Positions 17,818 to 25,665 of a stretch of DNA of 64,000 nt are shown here, piece after piece. Numbering within the stretch: the stretch's first letter is position 1; every line of letters begins with the position of its first letter. Origin of the DNA: SZUA-370 sp034003955 (lineage in GTDB: Bacteria; Spirochaetota; Spirochaetia; Treponematales; UBA12059); NCBI GenBank assembly GCA_034003955.1, contig JAVEXO010000007.1, positions 15,105 to 79,104 on the forward strand, given 5' to 3'. Both the position numbers and the translations under genes were made by a program. The notes under the pieces are model-generated. The model had not been told where the DNA came from, made no database searches, and saw nothing but the letters and a program-made list of their open reading frames with translations.

Positions 17818-18660
17818 TCAAGCTCCTATGAACTCGGCATAGTCTGTCTGTTCGCGTAGCTTTCGTATCGCCCGTTTCTCTATCTGACGAACCGTTTCGG
17901 CCGAGATTCCCATGGTTTGACCTATTCCCTTGAGTGTCCTTTTCTTGTTCCCGTAGAACTCGAAGCGATAGATTAGAACCTGTCGTTCCTTCTCCATCAG
18001 GGCTTCCAGCAGGGCTATTGTCTTTTCTCTCATGCAGTCATTGACCAAGGCTGTATCAGGACTATAGGTTTCGTCGGCGTATACATCAAGAACACTACCA
18101 GAATCATCGTCATCACTGTCGCTGTCTAGGGGCATGATTCTGCATGACATCTCGAGTGCTTCCTGCACCCGCTGATCATCCATGCCCAGATCAGCCGCTA
18201 TCTCGGCGTTGGTAGGCTCTCGTGACAGGCTCTGAGAAAGGTATCCTGATGTCTTATGAATTCGTCGTATCAGTTCTTCCTTGCGGTGTGGGAGCCTAAT
18301 GGCTCGTCTGGAATTAACCAAGGATCTGGTAACGGCTTGTTTTATCCACCACGAGGCGTAGGTGGAGAACCTGACATTCCTGCGATAGTCAAAACGTTCG
18401 GCAGCCTTTATAAGCCCCATATTTCCTTCTTGAATCAAATCTATGAGGGGAATATCGAAATTTGAGAAGGCTCGTGCTATCTTGATGACCAGGCGAAGGT
18501 TGGCTTCTATAAGCCTTGATCTGGCATCATCGTCGCCAGCTTGTATACGTTTAGACAGATCATGCTCTTCTTCGGCGCTCAGTAGTGGTATGTGTTTAAT
18601 CCGATCGTAGTAGATTTTCAAGGTATCTTCAGACGTGTTTATGTTAGCTCTTGCACTCAT
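17818..18660 (-). CDS. alternative RNA polymerase sigma factor, sigma-70 group 2 (RpoS/RpoD-like)
   Basis: The 280-aa protein lacks region 1.1 and starts with a region 1.2-like segment (DTLKIYYDRIKHIPLLSAEEE). Region 2 is intact (NLRLVIKIARAFSNFDIPLIDLIQEGN, then RFSTYASWWIKQAV), as is region 3. Region 4.2 has the helix-turn-helix GIGQTMGISAETVRQIEKRA. An acidic insert (DSDSDDDDSG, about 181-190) separates regions 3 and 4. Size and layout match stationary-phase or stress sigma factors rather than the housekeeping RpoD. The ATG at 18660 lies inside a perfect 18-bp palindrome, directly behind a near-perfect sigma-54 promoter, so expression is probably controlled twice (see findings). In Borrelia, RpoN drives rpoS; this gene has the same layout. 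Confidence 0.9.
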   Translation of the reverse strand: MSARANINTSEDTLKIYYDRIKHIPLLSAEEEHDLSKRIQAGDDDARSRLIEANLRLVIKIARAFSNFDIPLIDLIQEGNMGLIKAAERFDYRRNVRFSTYASWWIKQAVTRSLVNSRRAIRLPHRKEELIRRIHKTSGYLSQSLSREPTNAEIAADLGMDDQRVQEALEMSCRIMPLDSDSDDDDSGSVLDVYADETYSPDTALVNDCMREKTIALLEALMEKERQVLIYRFEFYGNKKRTLKGIGQTMGISAETVRQIEKRAIRKLREQTDYAEFIGA

Positions 18661-18691
18661 ATTGTTAGCACCTCTAACAATATGAGTGCAA
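18651..18691. repeat. perfect 18-bp palindrome over ribosome site and start codon of the sigma gene
   Basis: TTGCACTCATATTGTTAG at 18651-18668 is exactly mirrored by CTAACAATATGAGTGCAA at 18674-18691, with a 5-base centre (18669-18673). In the mRNA sense the loop is AGGUG (the Shine-Dalgarno), and the AUG lies in the 3' arm, 8 bases later. The 5' arm also contains the -12 element of the sigma-54 promoter. Confidence 0.93.
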
Positions 18692-18702
18692 TAATCGTGC
18701 CA
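18687..18702 (-). promoter_or_regulatory. sigma-54 (RpoN) promoter of the alternative sigma gene
   Basis: On the minus strand, TGGCACG (18702-18696), four bases (ATTA), then TTGCA (18691-18687) give the GG-N10-GC spacing of -24/-12 promoters without a mismatch. The predicted start is near 18675-18678, leaving a leader of about 15-18 bases that begins just before the Shine-Dalgarno. No enhancer-binding protein gene is in the window. Confidence 0.82.
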
Positions 18703-18846
18703 TGTTCTTTGTATAATATAACTAATTCTATAATTACTTACTAAATAAGAAGATAGATACTATGTATAATTATTCTAATGATTGAAAAGACTAAAATAGT
18801 CTACTTTATTTAACAAAACAGCTTTTTTACTGTCTACTAAATAATA
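18703..18846. other. AT-rich upstream region of the sigma gene
   Basis: About 145 bases, far richer in A and T than the neighbourhood, with many TATAAT-like hexamers (for example around 18711-18720). It has no open reading frame of note. It may hold enhancer sites for a sigma-54 activator and a second sigma-70-type promoter; neither can be fixed by eye. Confidence 0.45.
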
Positions 18847-18870
18847 AACCACCCTCATGCAAGGGTGGTT
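18835..18870 (-). terminator. intrinsic terminator after the 40-aa peptide gene
   Basis: AACCACCCT (18847-18855) pairs with AGGGTGGTT (18862-18870) around a 6-base loop. On the minus strand the hairpin is followed by the T-rich TTTATTATTT, so it ends transcripts coming from the M23 and 40-aa genes and insulates the sigma promoter. Confidence 0.8.
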
Positions 18871-18904
18871 CTGGTGCCGATATCGCCCTGTGTGCCGAAC
18901 CGTT

Positions 18905-19027
18905 TCACTGATCTACAGTCGTCATCATGGTGGTTTGATTGACGAGTCTGGGATCCGCGCCGGCGTATTCACGTATGAATGTAAATAGTGCGAGTACCGC
19001 CACGATGGCGATGACTAGCTTTTTCAT
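18905..19027 (-). CDS. 40-aa single-pass membrane peptide
   Basis: A short frame from ATG 19027 to TGA 18905 has an excellent ribosome site (GGAGGATAG directly before the ATG). The peptide starts MKKLVIAIVAVLALFTFI, a basic start and one membrane helix or uncleaved signal, and ends in a short polar tail (REYAGADPRLVNQTT). It lies 51 bases after the M23 gene and just before a terminator, so it would be made from the same transcript. No family recognised. The strong ribosome site and neat bracketing support a real gene. Confidence 0.6.
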   Translation of the reverse strand: MKKLVIAIVAVLALFTFIREYAGADPRLVNQTTMMTTVDQ

Positions 19028-19078
19028 CTATCCTCCATATCCCGCTCATGCTATCGACAAACGCTACAATTTTCAATA

Positions 19079-20302
19079 CTACATGCCCTTGAGGAGCTTG
19101 AGAGGATCGATGGCGACGCCGCGTTTGAATACGCCAAAATGGACATGAGGACCGGTACTGTAACCGGTAGATCCAAGGAGTCCTATCGATGAGCCTTGTG
19201 TAATCGATGTGCCTTGCTTGACGTTAATCTTGTTGAGGTGAGCGTACAGGGTTTGGTATCCCTCTGGATGTGTTAGAATTACAAAATTACCGAAGACTGC
19301 GCTGTATCCGGTTTCAGCTACCTTCCCGTCCATTGCGGCCTTGATGGGTGTATTCTCTCGCCCTACTATATCGAGGCCATTGTGAAACTGTCTCACTCCG
19401 GTGAATGGGCTCGCACGATAACCAAACGAAGAGCTTATAGGACCATTAATAGGCCAGATGACCAAGGTGCCCAGTGCTTTTTTGAGGTCATAGGATGCGA
19501 GTCTGGCACCGGGAATAAAGAGGCTTTGCCCTGGAACTATAGTCTGGCTGCTCAGGTCGTTGGCATCAATTAAATCGAGGACAGAAACACCTTGGGCCGA
19601 GGCTATGCTTGAAAGATTCTCGCCCTTCCTGATGGTATAGGCTACACCATCGATGTTGGGTATCTTGAGGGTGGTGCCGGCTGTTATCCTACGTGCGTCT
19701 GACAGACGATTAACGCTGATGAGCGTATCGAGTCTGAGACCATATCGCCGTGCTATGGAATCGAGTGTGTCGTTCTTGACCACCTTGTAATTTGCCACTG
19801 AAAGAGTCATGGGGAGATCAGGCATGCCCATTGATTCATCGAGGGCTACTGGTTCTGTCGATATGGAGTCTAGCAATATGGCTGCCGAAAGCCCGTCATG
19901 AGGAAGCATGAATGTTTCCAGCTTGGCCGGCCTCTCCATTCCGCTTGCAAAAGCCATGGCAAGCGACACCACGACGAGGCCAAGTATGCTTGAGACAGGA
20001 ATAAACTTTGCAGGAGTGGATAAGGATTCCAGGAACAGACAAAGACGTGTATGTACGCTTATGCGTTCCTTGTGTTTTGTAGCTTTGTCGGCGGCCACCT
20101 GGCTCAAGCCTGGCGTATATGCATACTCGTTTCGTACGCGGGCCCTGACTTGCTGTCTCTCTATATGAGTGTTTTCTACGGGATGAACGAGGTTTCTATT
20201 GGGAATTATCCTGAGCGGCTTCCTACGTCGTACTATATACTGCTCTGCAATGACGTTCTGCATGTCCATATAGTAGACTATCGGCTCAATGTGCCGAGGC
20301 AT
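19079..20302 (-). CDS. membrane-anchored M23 peptidase with two LysM domains
   Basis: About 100 basic, soluble residues precede a single membrane helix (103-121, VSSILGLVVVSLAMAFAS), so the N-terminus is probably cytoplasmic. Two LysM modules follow (about 171-215, YKVVKNDTLDSIARRYGL; and 221-265, YTIRKGENLSSIASAQGV), then an M23 domain (about 285-402) with HNGLD (His307, Asp311) and HVHF (His386, His388), all zinc ligands present. It should cut peptidoglycan peptide cross-links. No ribosome site is visible before ATG 20302, and TATAA sits directly in front of it, so the true start may be one of the Met codons further in. Confidence 0.85.
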   Translation of the reverse strand: MPRHIEPIVYYMDMQNVIAEQYIVRRRKPLRIIPNRNLVHPVENTHIERQQVRARVRNEYAYTPGLSQVAADKATKHKERISVHTRLCLFLESLSTPAKFIPVSSILGLVVVSLAMAFASGMERPAKLETFMLPHDGLSAAILLDSISTEPVALDESMGMPDLPMTLSVANYKVVKNDTLDSIARRYGLRLDTLISVNRLSDARRITAGTTLKIPNIDGVAYTIRKGENLSSIASAQGVSVLDLIDANDLSSQTIVPGQSLFIPGARLASYDLKKALGTLVIWPINGPISSSFGYRASPFTGVRQFHNGLDIVGRENTPIKAAMDGKVAETGYSAVFGNFVILTHPEGYQTLYAHLNKINVKQGTSITQGSSIGLLGSTGYSTGPHVHFGVFKRGVAIDPLKLLKGM

Positions 20303-20342
20303 TTATAGGCTAGAATAAGCAATCTGGAGAGGACTATAGCGC

Positions 20343-20930
20343 ATGGCTACAGGTCGAGCCTTTAAGAGAAGCCTATCGATTTATAGAATCGTTACCATTG
20401 CAGTGATCATGGCACTTGTCATCAAGCTGTTCGTGGCAGACTTGATACTGATACGTGGCGTTTCTATGAGCCCTACCATTAGATCGGGCACGGTGGCTAT
20501 CGTCATACGTTGTGCCTACGGAATACGCCTGCCTTTCTGGGCTTGCTATCTTGGACGCTGGGACGAGCCACAGCCTGGAGATGTTGTTCTAGTCACCCCG
20601 ACACCAGGGAGTCCCAGACAGGCCGTCAAGCGGGTATTCGAATGCGGCCCCGCCTACATGAGGGCGGAGGCGGGTATACTGAGCGCCAGAGGAGGCAGCG
20701 TCATGATACGCCCCAATGCCTCGACACGAATGGCCGGCCAGCTCTATGTACCACCAGGAAGGGTCTTCGTGGTCGGTGACAATGAGGAGCAATCATTCGA
20801 TTCCAGAGACTATGGCCCCGTGCCTGTTGAGAAGATTGCGGGAAAGGTGTTACTCTTTAGAGACGCGGTAAATCGCTCTGTGAAAAAAACAGTATACTCC
20901 AAGGACGCTGCGGACGATGTCGATCGATAG
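20343..20930 (+). CDS. lepB: signal peptidase I
   Basis: One N-terminal membrane segment (about 15-34) is followed by the S26 protease core: the nucleophile in GVSMSPT (Ser41), the general base in AVKRVFE (Lys96), and the conserved GDNEEQSFDSRDYGPV box. It removes signal peptides from exported proteins. At 195 aa it is the compact Gram-positive-like form. GGAGAGGA lies before the ATG. Its end overlaps the start of the penicillin-binding protein gene by 14 bases. Confidence 0.93.
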   Translation: MATGRAFKRSLSIYRIVTIAVIMALVIKLFVADLILIRGVSMSPTIRSGTVAIVIRCAYGIRLPFWACYLGRWDEPQPGDVVLVTPTPGSPRQAVKRVFECGPAYMRAEAGILSARGGSVMIRPNASTRMAGQLYVPPGRVFVVGDNEEQSFDSRDYGPVPVEKIAGKVLLFRDAVNRSVKKTVYSKDAADDVDR

Positions 20931-22800
20931 GCGTTTCATCCGGCACTACATACTACTCTGCGTACTCATCATCGCCGCGGGTTTTACGCTTGTCCGCTAT
21001 GGGAGCCTCGCATTCTCCTCCCTGGACTCTCCCATATCGTCTTCACCATCAAGAGTCATCTCCATCCGTGGCCCAATTTACGACAGGGAAGGCAGACTGC
21101 TGGCGGTCGATACAAATCTCTATGACATTTCAATATGGAAGCCATCCATATCCAAGGGTAGGGAGAAGGCCTTTGCCCAGGCGATAGCGGTCGCTACTGG
21201 TATCGATGAGTCTGAACTGATGGCCAAGATGACCGAGGAAGGGGCTGATTTTACCTATCTGGCAAGACGCGTATCGGGGGACGTGGCCAAGGAGGTGGAG
21301 AAGGCCATATCCGAGACAAACATGAACGGCGTCAAGCTGGACAGGGTCTCAGGGAGGATCTATCCGGAGCGAGCCTTGGCTGCCCACCTTATAGGCTTCG
21401 TAGGCACAGAGAATTTTGGACTTTCAGGCGCAGAAGCCGCCTTTGATGCCGTGTTGGCGGCCGATGCATCCAGGGCCAGCGGTGGTTATGCCTATGGTGA
21501 TTCTGTCTACCTGACTATAGACGCCGACCTGCAGTTCAGGCTGGAGAGCCTTGCTCGCGATGTGATGGTAAAGAATGATGCCGATGCCGTGGCCTTGGTG
21601 GCCATGGAGGCAAAGACGGGATCCATACTCTCCTATGTCTCCTTGCCCGATTACGATCCCAACGAGTTCTTGGCCGCGGATCAAGCTACCTGGGTGGATA
21701 GGGTCTCTATATACGCATACGAGCCAGGCTCCGTATTCAAGGTATACAGCATGGGAGCTCTCATGGCGCTTGGGGGCATAGATTCAAAATCCGTCTTCTA
21801 TTGTGACGGCAGCTATGATCGAGACTTTCCTTCTGGTGATAGCATAGTCATAAAGTGCCTGGGTTCCCATGGCCTTGTAAACGTAACAAAGATTCTCGAG
21901 TACTCATGCAATGCGGGTGCCGCCTATGCCTCCGACACGGTCTCTCCCATGGATTTTTATGCAACCATACGCGAATTTGGCTTTGGAGAACGGGCTGGGG
22001 CAGACCTGGCAGGTGAGAGTCCGGGCCTCATAAGGAGGCCAGAGGATTGGTCTGCCCGTACAAAGCCAACCATAGCGATTGGGCAGGAACTACTCGTCAC
22101 CGCATTACAGATGGCAACGGCAGGAACGGTTGTAGCCAATGGTGGCCTGCTTGTGCGCCCGAGGACCCTGTCGCGCATAGTCAATCCAGAAGGGGTGACT
22201 ATAGAGAATCCCGAGCCTATCATCGTTCGCAGGGTGATGGAGGAGCATGAGGCGCTTTCCATACTAGGATCCATGGAAGCCGCTGTCCTGGCCACCGGAA
22301 CAGGCCACAGGGCCCGCATAGATGATCTGCGTATGTCGGTTAAGACTGGCACGGCCCAGGTGATAGATCCTGCCACCAGGAGATACTCAGATACAGATTT
22401 CATCGCCAGTACCATAGCGCTGTTTCCAAGCGAGGCGCCTGAATACATAGTGTACGCGGCAATATTCAATCCTAAAGGCTCCTCCACCTATGGCGGCCGT
22501 ATAGCCGCCCCCTTCGTAAAGGATGTTGCAAACGTCATAGCAGACATCTACGGTGTTGCCAGATCAGGCTCTGCCGTGGCTTCCCATGGTGGACGCGTAG
22601 CCGTCTCTAGTCCCGACTCGGTGAGTCTAGGCTCGCTCATGCCTGATTTAAGGGGCAGCCCGAAGCGTTCCTTGACGGCACTTCTTGAAAGAAACGATAT
22701 AGTAGTCGAGATAGAAGGAGACGGCTGGGTAGTAGAACAGACGCCGGCTCCTGGGCAGCCCATCACTACAGGCATGACCATAGTCTTGAGGCTCGAGTGA
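20917..22800 (+). CDS. ftsI: class B penicillin-binding protein with C-terminal PASTA domain (FtsI-type)
   Basis: An N-terminal membrane anchor (10-28), a dimerisation domain opening with RGPIYDREGRLLAV (51-64), and a transpeptidase domain with all three active-site motifs: SVFK (Ser272-Lys275), SCN (330-332) and KTG (476-478). The last 60 residues are one PASTA unit (MPDLRGSPKRSLTALL). It cross-links peptidoglycan; FtsI (division) is more likely than PBP2 (elongation) from the RGPIYDREG motif and the PASTA tail. It is coupled to lepB upstream and overlaps the next gene by 4 bases (GTGA). Confidence 0.9.
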   Translation: MSIDRRFIRHYILLCVLIIAAGFTLVRYGSLAFSSLDSPISSSPSRVISIRGPIYDREGRLLAVDTNLYDISIWKPSISKGREKAFAQAIAVATGIDESELMAKMTEEGADFTYLARRVSGDVAKEVEKAISETNMNGVKLDRVSGRIYPERALAAHLIGFVGTENFGLSGAEAAFDAVLAADASRASGGYAYGDSVYLTIDADLQFRLESLARDVMVKNDADAVALVAMEAKTGSILSYVSLPDYDPNEFLAADQATWVDRVSIYAYEPGSVFKVYSMGALMALGGIDSKSVFYCDGSYDRDFPSGDSIVIKCLGSHGLVNVTKILEYSCNAGAAYASDTVSPMDFYATIREFGFGERAGADLAGESPGLIRRPEDWSARTKPTIAIGQELLVTALQMATAGTVVANGGLLVRPRTLSRIVNPEGVTIENPEPIIVRRVMEEHEALSILGSMEAAVLATGTGHRARIDDLRMSVKTGTAQVIDPATRRYSDTDFIASTIALFPSEAPEYIVYAAIFNPKGSSTYGGRIAAPFVKDVANVIADIYGVARSGSAVASHGGRVAVSSPDSVSLGSLMPDLRGSPKRSLTALLERNDIVVEIEGDGWVVEQTPAPGQPITTGMTIVLRLE

Positions 22801-24608
22801 TAGAAACCTGTCCTTCGTGTTTCAAGGCAAATATTGCGGCTCTCAAGCCCAGATCGCCTCAGCTTGCAGACATGCTGGAATCTGCCGTGCCCTACCGGAT
22901 GGATGTAGTGCTGGCCAGGAGCGGCAGCGTCAGTGCACGCGCCTGCGGAGCATGGCTGCATTCACGCTATGATCCTGAATCAGAGGCTCGACGGGTAGCC
23001 GATGAGGCCATGGCGACAGGAGCTGAACTGCTTCTCTTCATGGGTCTTGGTTTAGGGTATTCTGTCAGAGCCGCACTGAATGCAGGATCCAGGGTGGCCG
23101 TGGTTGAGTCTGATCCAGGATGGATGGCGGCTCTGCTCGGGATAGTCGACATGTCTGATCTGCTTGGAAATAGCGACTGTGCGATTATCCTCTGTCCACA
23201 GGGCAGGGGCCTCTTGGATTTCCTGTATAGAAGTTCGCCTCGTTCTGTGACTGTAGTGGAGAACGGAGCTACCATGGCGGCCTTTTCTGAGGCCTCATCG
23301 TCGATGCGTTCTCAGATAGCAGAGTTTACAAAGAAAGATGATATAAACGCCGCGACGCTCAAGCGTTTTGGCAGATTGTGGGTGCGCAATCTTGCCAAGA
23401 ATCTTAAGGTATCCGCCTCCTGCCCCGGTGTTTCAAGCGTATCAAGTCTGTTCAAGGGTATACCGGCCCTGGTTCTGGCCGCAGGGCCGTCTCTTGATGA
23501 TGTGCTCCCATCCTTGCCTCGGCTTGCCGAGAGGATGGTGCTAGTCTGTGTCGATACGGCTCTGAGGTCTGTGCTGAGAACGGGTGTGCAACCCGATTTT
23601 GTTTTGGTAGTGGATCCTCAGTATTGGAATGCCAGTCACCTTGATCGTTGTCACGCTCCTCGGAGCGTGCTTGTGACAGAGGCTGCTGTCTGGCCTTCTG
23701 TATTACGATTCTCGTCTAGTAGAATCATCCAGTGCTCATCTATGTACCCTCTCGGTCGCTATGTAGAGGATCGTCTTGGCACAGCCAAGGGCTCCCTTGG
23801 CGCCGGAGGATCGGTGGCTACGAGTGCCTGGGACCTGGCCCGCGTCATGGGCTGCACGCCTATCTACATGGCCGGCCTCGATCTATCCTTCCCTGAAGCT
23901 AGAACTCATGCCCGTGCCAGCCTGTTTGAGCAGCGTGCCTTGGCACAAGGTACTCGCTTGGCACCAGCCTCGAATGAGGCCTTCAAGGCAATGCGATGTG
24001 GTCGTCCTCTCAGGCTTAGCTCTCATGATGGCTCGGAGCTATGGAGCGATGCACGCCTGAGTCTCTATTCCAGCTGGTTCGAGAGGCAGGCTACTGCCTA
24101 CCCCGAGACAAGTTTTACGCTGTCTGAAAAAGGACTGGTGATTCCAGGCATGCCTCTCGCAACGCTGTCATCCTTGTTGTCCCTGGAACCTGTACGCAGC
24201 GAAATATCCTCCAGGCTCGATGCATGGCATGGCGAGATGGATAAGGATGTTCCTGATATAGATGAGCGCCTGGCACACATCATCGAGTCACTGCTCTCCG
24301 AGCTTGCTACCATAGCCAGCAAGGCCGATAGAGCCGTTTTTCTTGCAGAATCTTGTGGCATGCAAGAGCCCGAGGCCATAGGGGCGGTTCTCGAGGAGCT
24401 TGCTTTCATAGACGAAGCGCTTATTGCAAGTGAAGCCAGGGATGTTGTTGGTTTTCTGTTATCGTCGACCGCAGAAGCCATAGGCGGCAGGGCCAGATCA
24501 CTCGGAGACAGCCTTGAACACACGGCAAGGCTCTACGCTGTCATCGCACAGAGTGCGCGATGGCATGAGACATGCCTAAGAGAGTATTCGAGGATGAACG
24601 GTAAATAA
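22797..24608 (+). CDS. DUF115 / MptE-like motility-associated protein
   Basis: The 603-aa protein carries the DUF115 (6-hydroxymethylpterin pyrophosphokinase MptE-like) core at about 220-370: VLAAGPSLDD, LVCVDTALRSVLRTGVQPDF, VVDPQYWN, GGSVATSAWDLA and GLDLSFP. Upstream is a Rossmann-like stretch (LLLFMGLGLGYSVRAALNAG, VAVVESDP). Such proteins in flagellated bacteria often belong to the Maf group that adds nonulosonic sugars to flagellin; a sugar transferase role is inferred. Start GTG 22797 overlaps the PBP stop. The link with lepB and a PBP is unusual for a flagellin modifier. An intrinsic terminator ends the transcript. Confidence 0.85.
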   Translation: MIETCPSCFKANIAALKPRSPQLADMLESAVPYRMDVVLARSGSVSARACGAWLHSRYDPESEARRVADEAMATGAELLLFMGLGLGYSVRAALNAGSRVAVVESDPGWMAALLGIVDMSDLLGNSDCAIILCPQGRGLLDFLYRSSPRSVTVVENGATMAAFSEASSSMRSQIAEFTKKDDINAATLKRFGRLWVRNLAKNLKVSASCPGVSSVSSLFKGIPALVLAAGPSLDDVLPSLPRLAERMVLVCVDTALRSVLRTGVQPDFVLVVDPQYWNASHLDRCHAPRSVLVTEAAVWPSVLRFSSSRIIQCSSMYPLGRYVEDRLGTAKGSLGAGGSVATSAWDLARVMGCTPIYMAGLDLSFPEARTHARASLFEQRALAQGTRLAPASNEAFKAMRCGRPLRLSSHDGSELWSDARLSLYSSWFERQATAYPETSFTLSEKGLVIPGMPLATLSSLLSLEPVRSEISSRLDAWHGEMDKDVPDIDERLAHIIESLLSELATIASKADRAVFLAESCGMQEPEAIGAVLEELAFIDEALIASEARDVVGFLLSSTAEAIGGRARSLGDSLEHTARLYAVIAQSARWHETCLREYSRMNGK

Positions 24609-24664
24609 GGCTAATAATCCACATCGATGATTCCGATACTTGTAGCAGGCAATAAGGCCTGATC

Positions 24665-24708
24665 AAGAACGGTATGCGTCGACGTCCAGGCATACCGTTC
24701 TTTTTTTA
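24665..24708 (+). terminator. intrinsic terminator of the lepB-ftsI-DUF115 operon
   Basis: A 13-bp perfect stem, AAGAACGGTATGC (24665-24677) with GCATACCGTTCTT (24690-24702), runs into a T tract (24701-24707). Confidence 0.92.
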
Positions 24709-24724
24709 TTACAGGGGGGGGTGT

Positions 24725-25537
24725 TTACTTGGCGGCCTTGAGAGCTGCAGTCGTTACCGCTATGAAATCATCGATGGTTACAGAAACGCCTGAGATGGCA
24801 TCGGTTTTTCCATCGGCTCTCACGGCTATCTTGGCCGGATCCTGTGTCTGGATGAGGCTTGCCTCTACGCGGGGAGCCTGCATGTTCCATTCACCTTGCT
24901 TGGCGTTCATCTTGTACGTGCCCTTGATGGCCCGTATGAACTTGCTGTCTCCGCCGGCCTTATTGATAGCGTTCCATTTGACGCTCACGATGCGACCATT
25001 GGCGATGGCAATAAGGGCTGTTGCCATAAACCCGTTCTTGTCGAATCCTGGGGCCTTGGCATAGAACCAGCCGTCCTTGGAATAGGATCCCTTGGCTATG
25101 GGGGCTGAGGCAAGCGCTGCTTTTACGAGGTCAAAAAAGCCCTTTACATGGAGCGATGCGCCCGAAATGGCATCGGTCGTGCCGTCTGCCTTTATCTTTG
25201 AGAAGCCCACATCCTGTGTGTCTACGAGGTATTTCTCTACGGCGAAGGCCTGCTGGTGCCATTCCTTACCAATCTTGGAGGCCTTGATCATGCCGTAGCT
25301 ACCGGATGAAGACACCGTCTTCTTATCTTCCAGGTTCATGGTGTTTATCCCGTTCCAATTGGCGTAGACAATCTTTCCGCCCTTAACCTGCAAGACAACC
25401 TGGTCCTTCCAGCCGCTGGACTGGAAACTGTTTTCTTCGGCAAAGTAGAAGCCATCTTTGGCCTTTACCTGGGCGCCGGCAGAAAGTGTTGCTACAAGTG
25501 ATACAAACGCCATGAGTATAACAATACTCTTCTTCAT
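24725..25537 (-). CDS. exported protein with tandem FMN-binding domains
   Basis: A signal peptide (MKKSIVILMAFVSLVATLSAGA) precedes two related halves (about 28-140 and 155-268), each with an FMN_bind-like pattern: WNGIN or WNAIN, a TQD triplet, and DAISGAS (122-128) or DAISGVS (246-252). In this family a Ser or Thr after SGA carries covalently bound FMN added by an ApbE/Ftp flavin transferase; none is in the window. Similar two-domain proteins include PplA of flavin-based extracellular electron transfer. GGAGGATAA precedes the ATG. It stands as a single gene. Family assignment good; electron-transfer role inferred. Confidence 0.82.
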   Translation of the reverse strand: MKKSIVILMAFVSLVATLSAGAQVKAKDGFYFAEENSFQSSGWKDQVVLQVKGGKIVYANWNGINTMNLEDKKTVSSSGSYGMIKASKIGKEWHQQAFAVEKYLVDTQDVGFSKIKADGTTDAISGASLHVKGFFDLVKAALASAPIAKGSYSKDGWFYAKAPGFDKNGFMATALIAIANGRIVSVKWNAINKAGGDSKFIRAIKGTYKMNAKQGEWNMQAPRVEASLIQTQDPAKIAVRADGKTDAISGVSVTIDDFIAVTTAALKAAK

Positions 25538-25665
25538 TTATCCTCCAATACTGAGTCGTTGACACCAGTTATGTATAATAATAGCGCAATATGCGTATAT
25601 AGTAAAGTAGGAATTGATGGATGAGAGTTTTTATAGTCATTTTTTATAAAAAAAGATGCAGGCTT

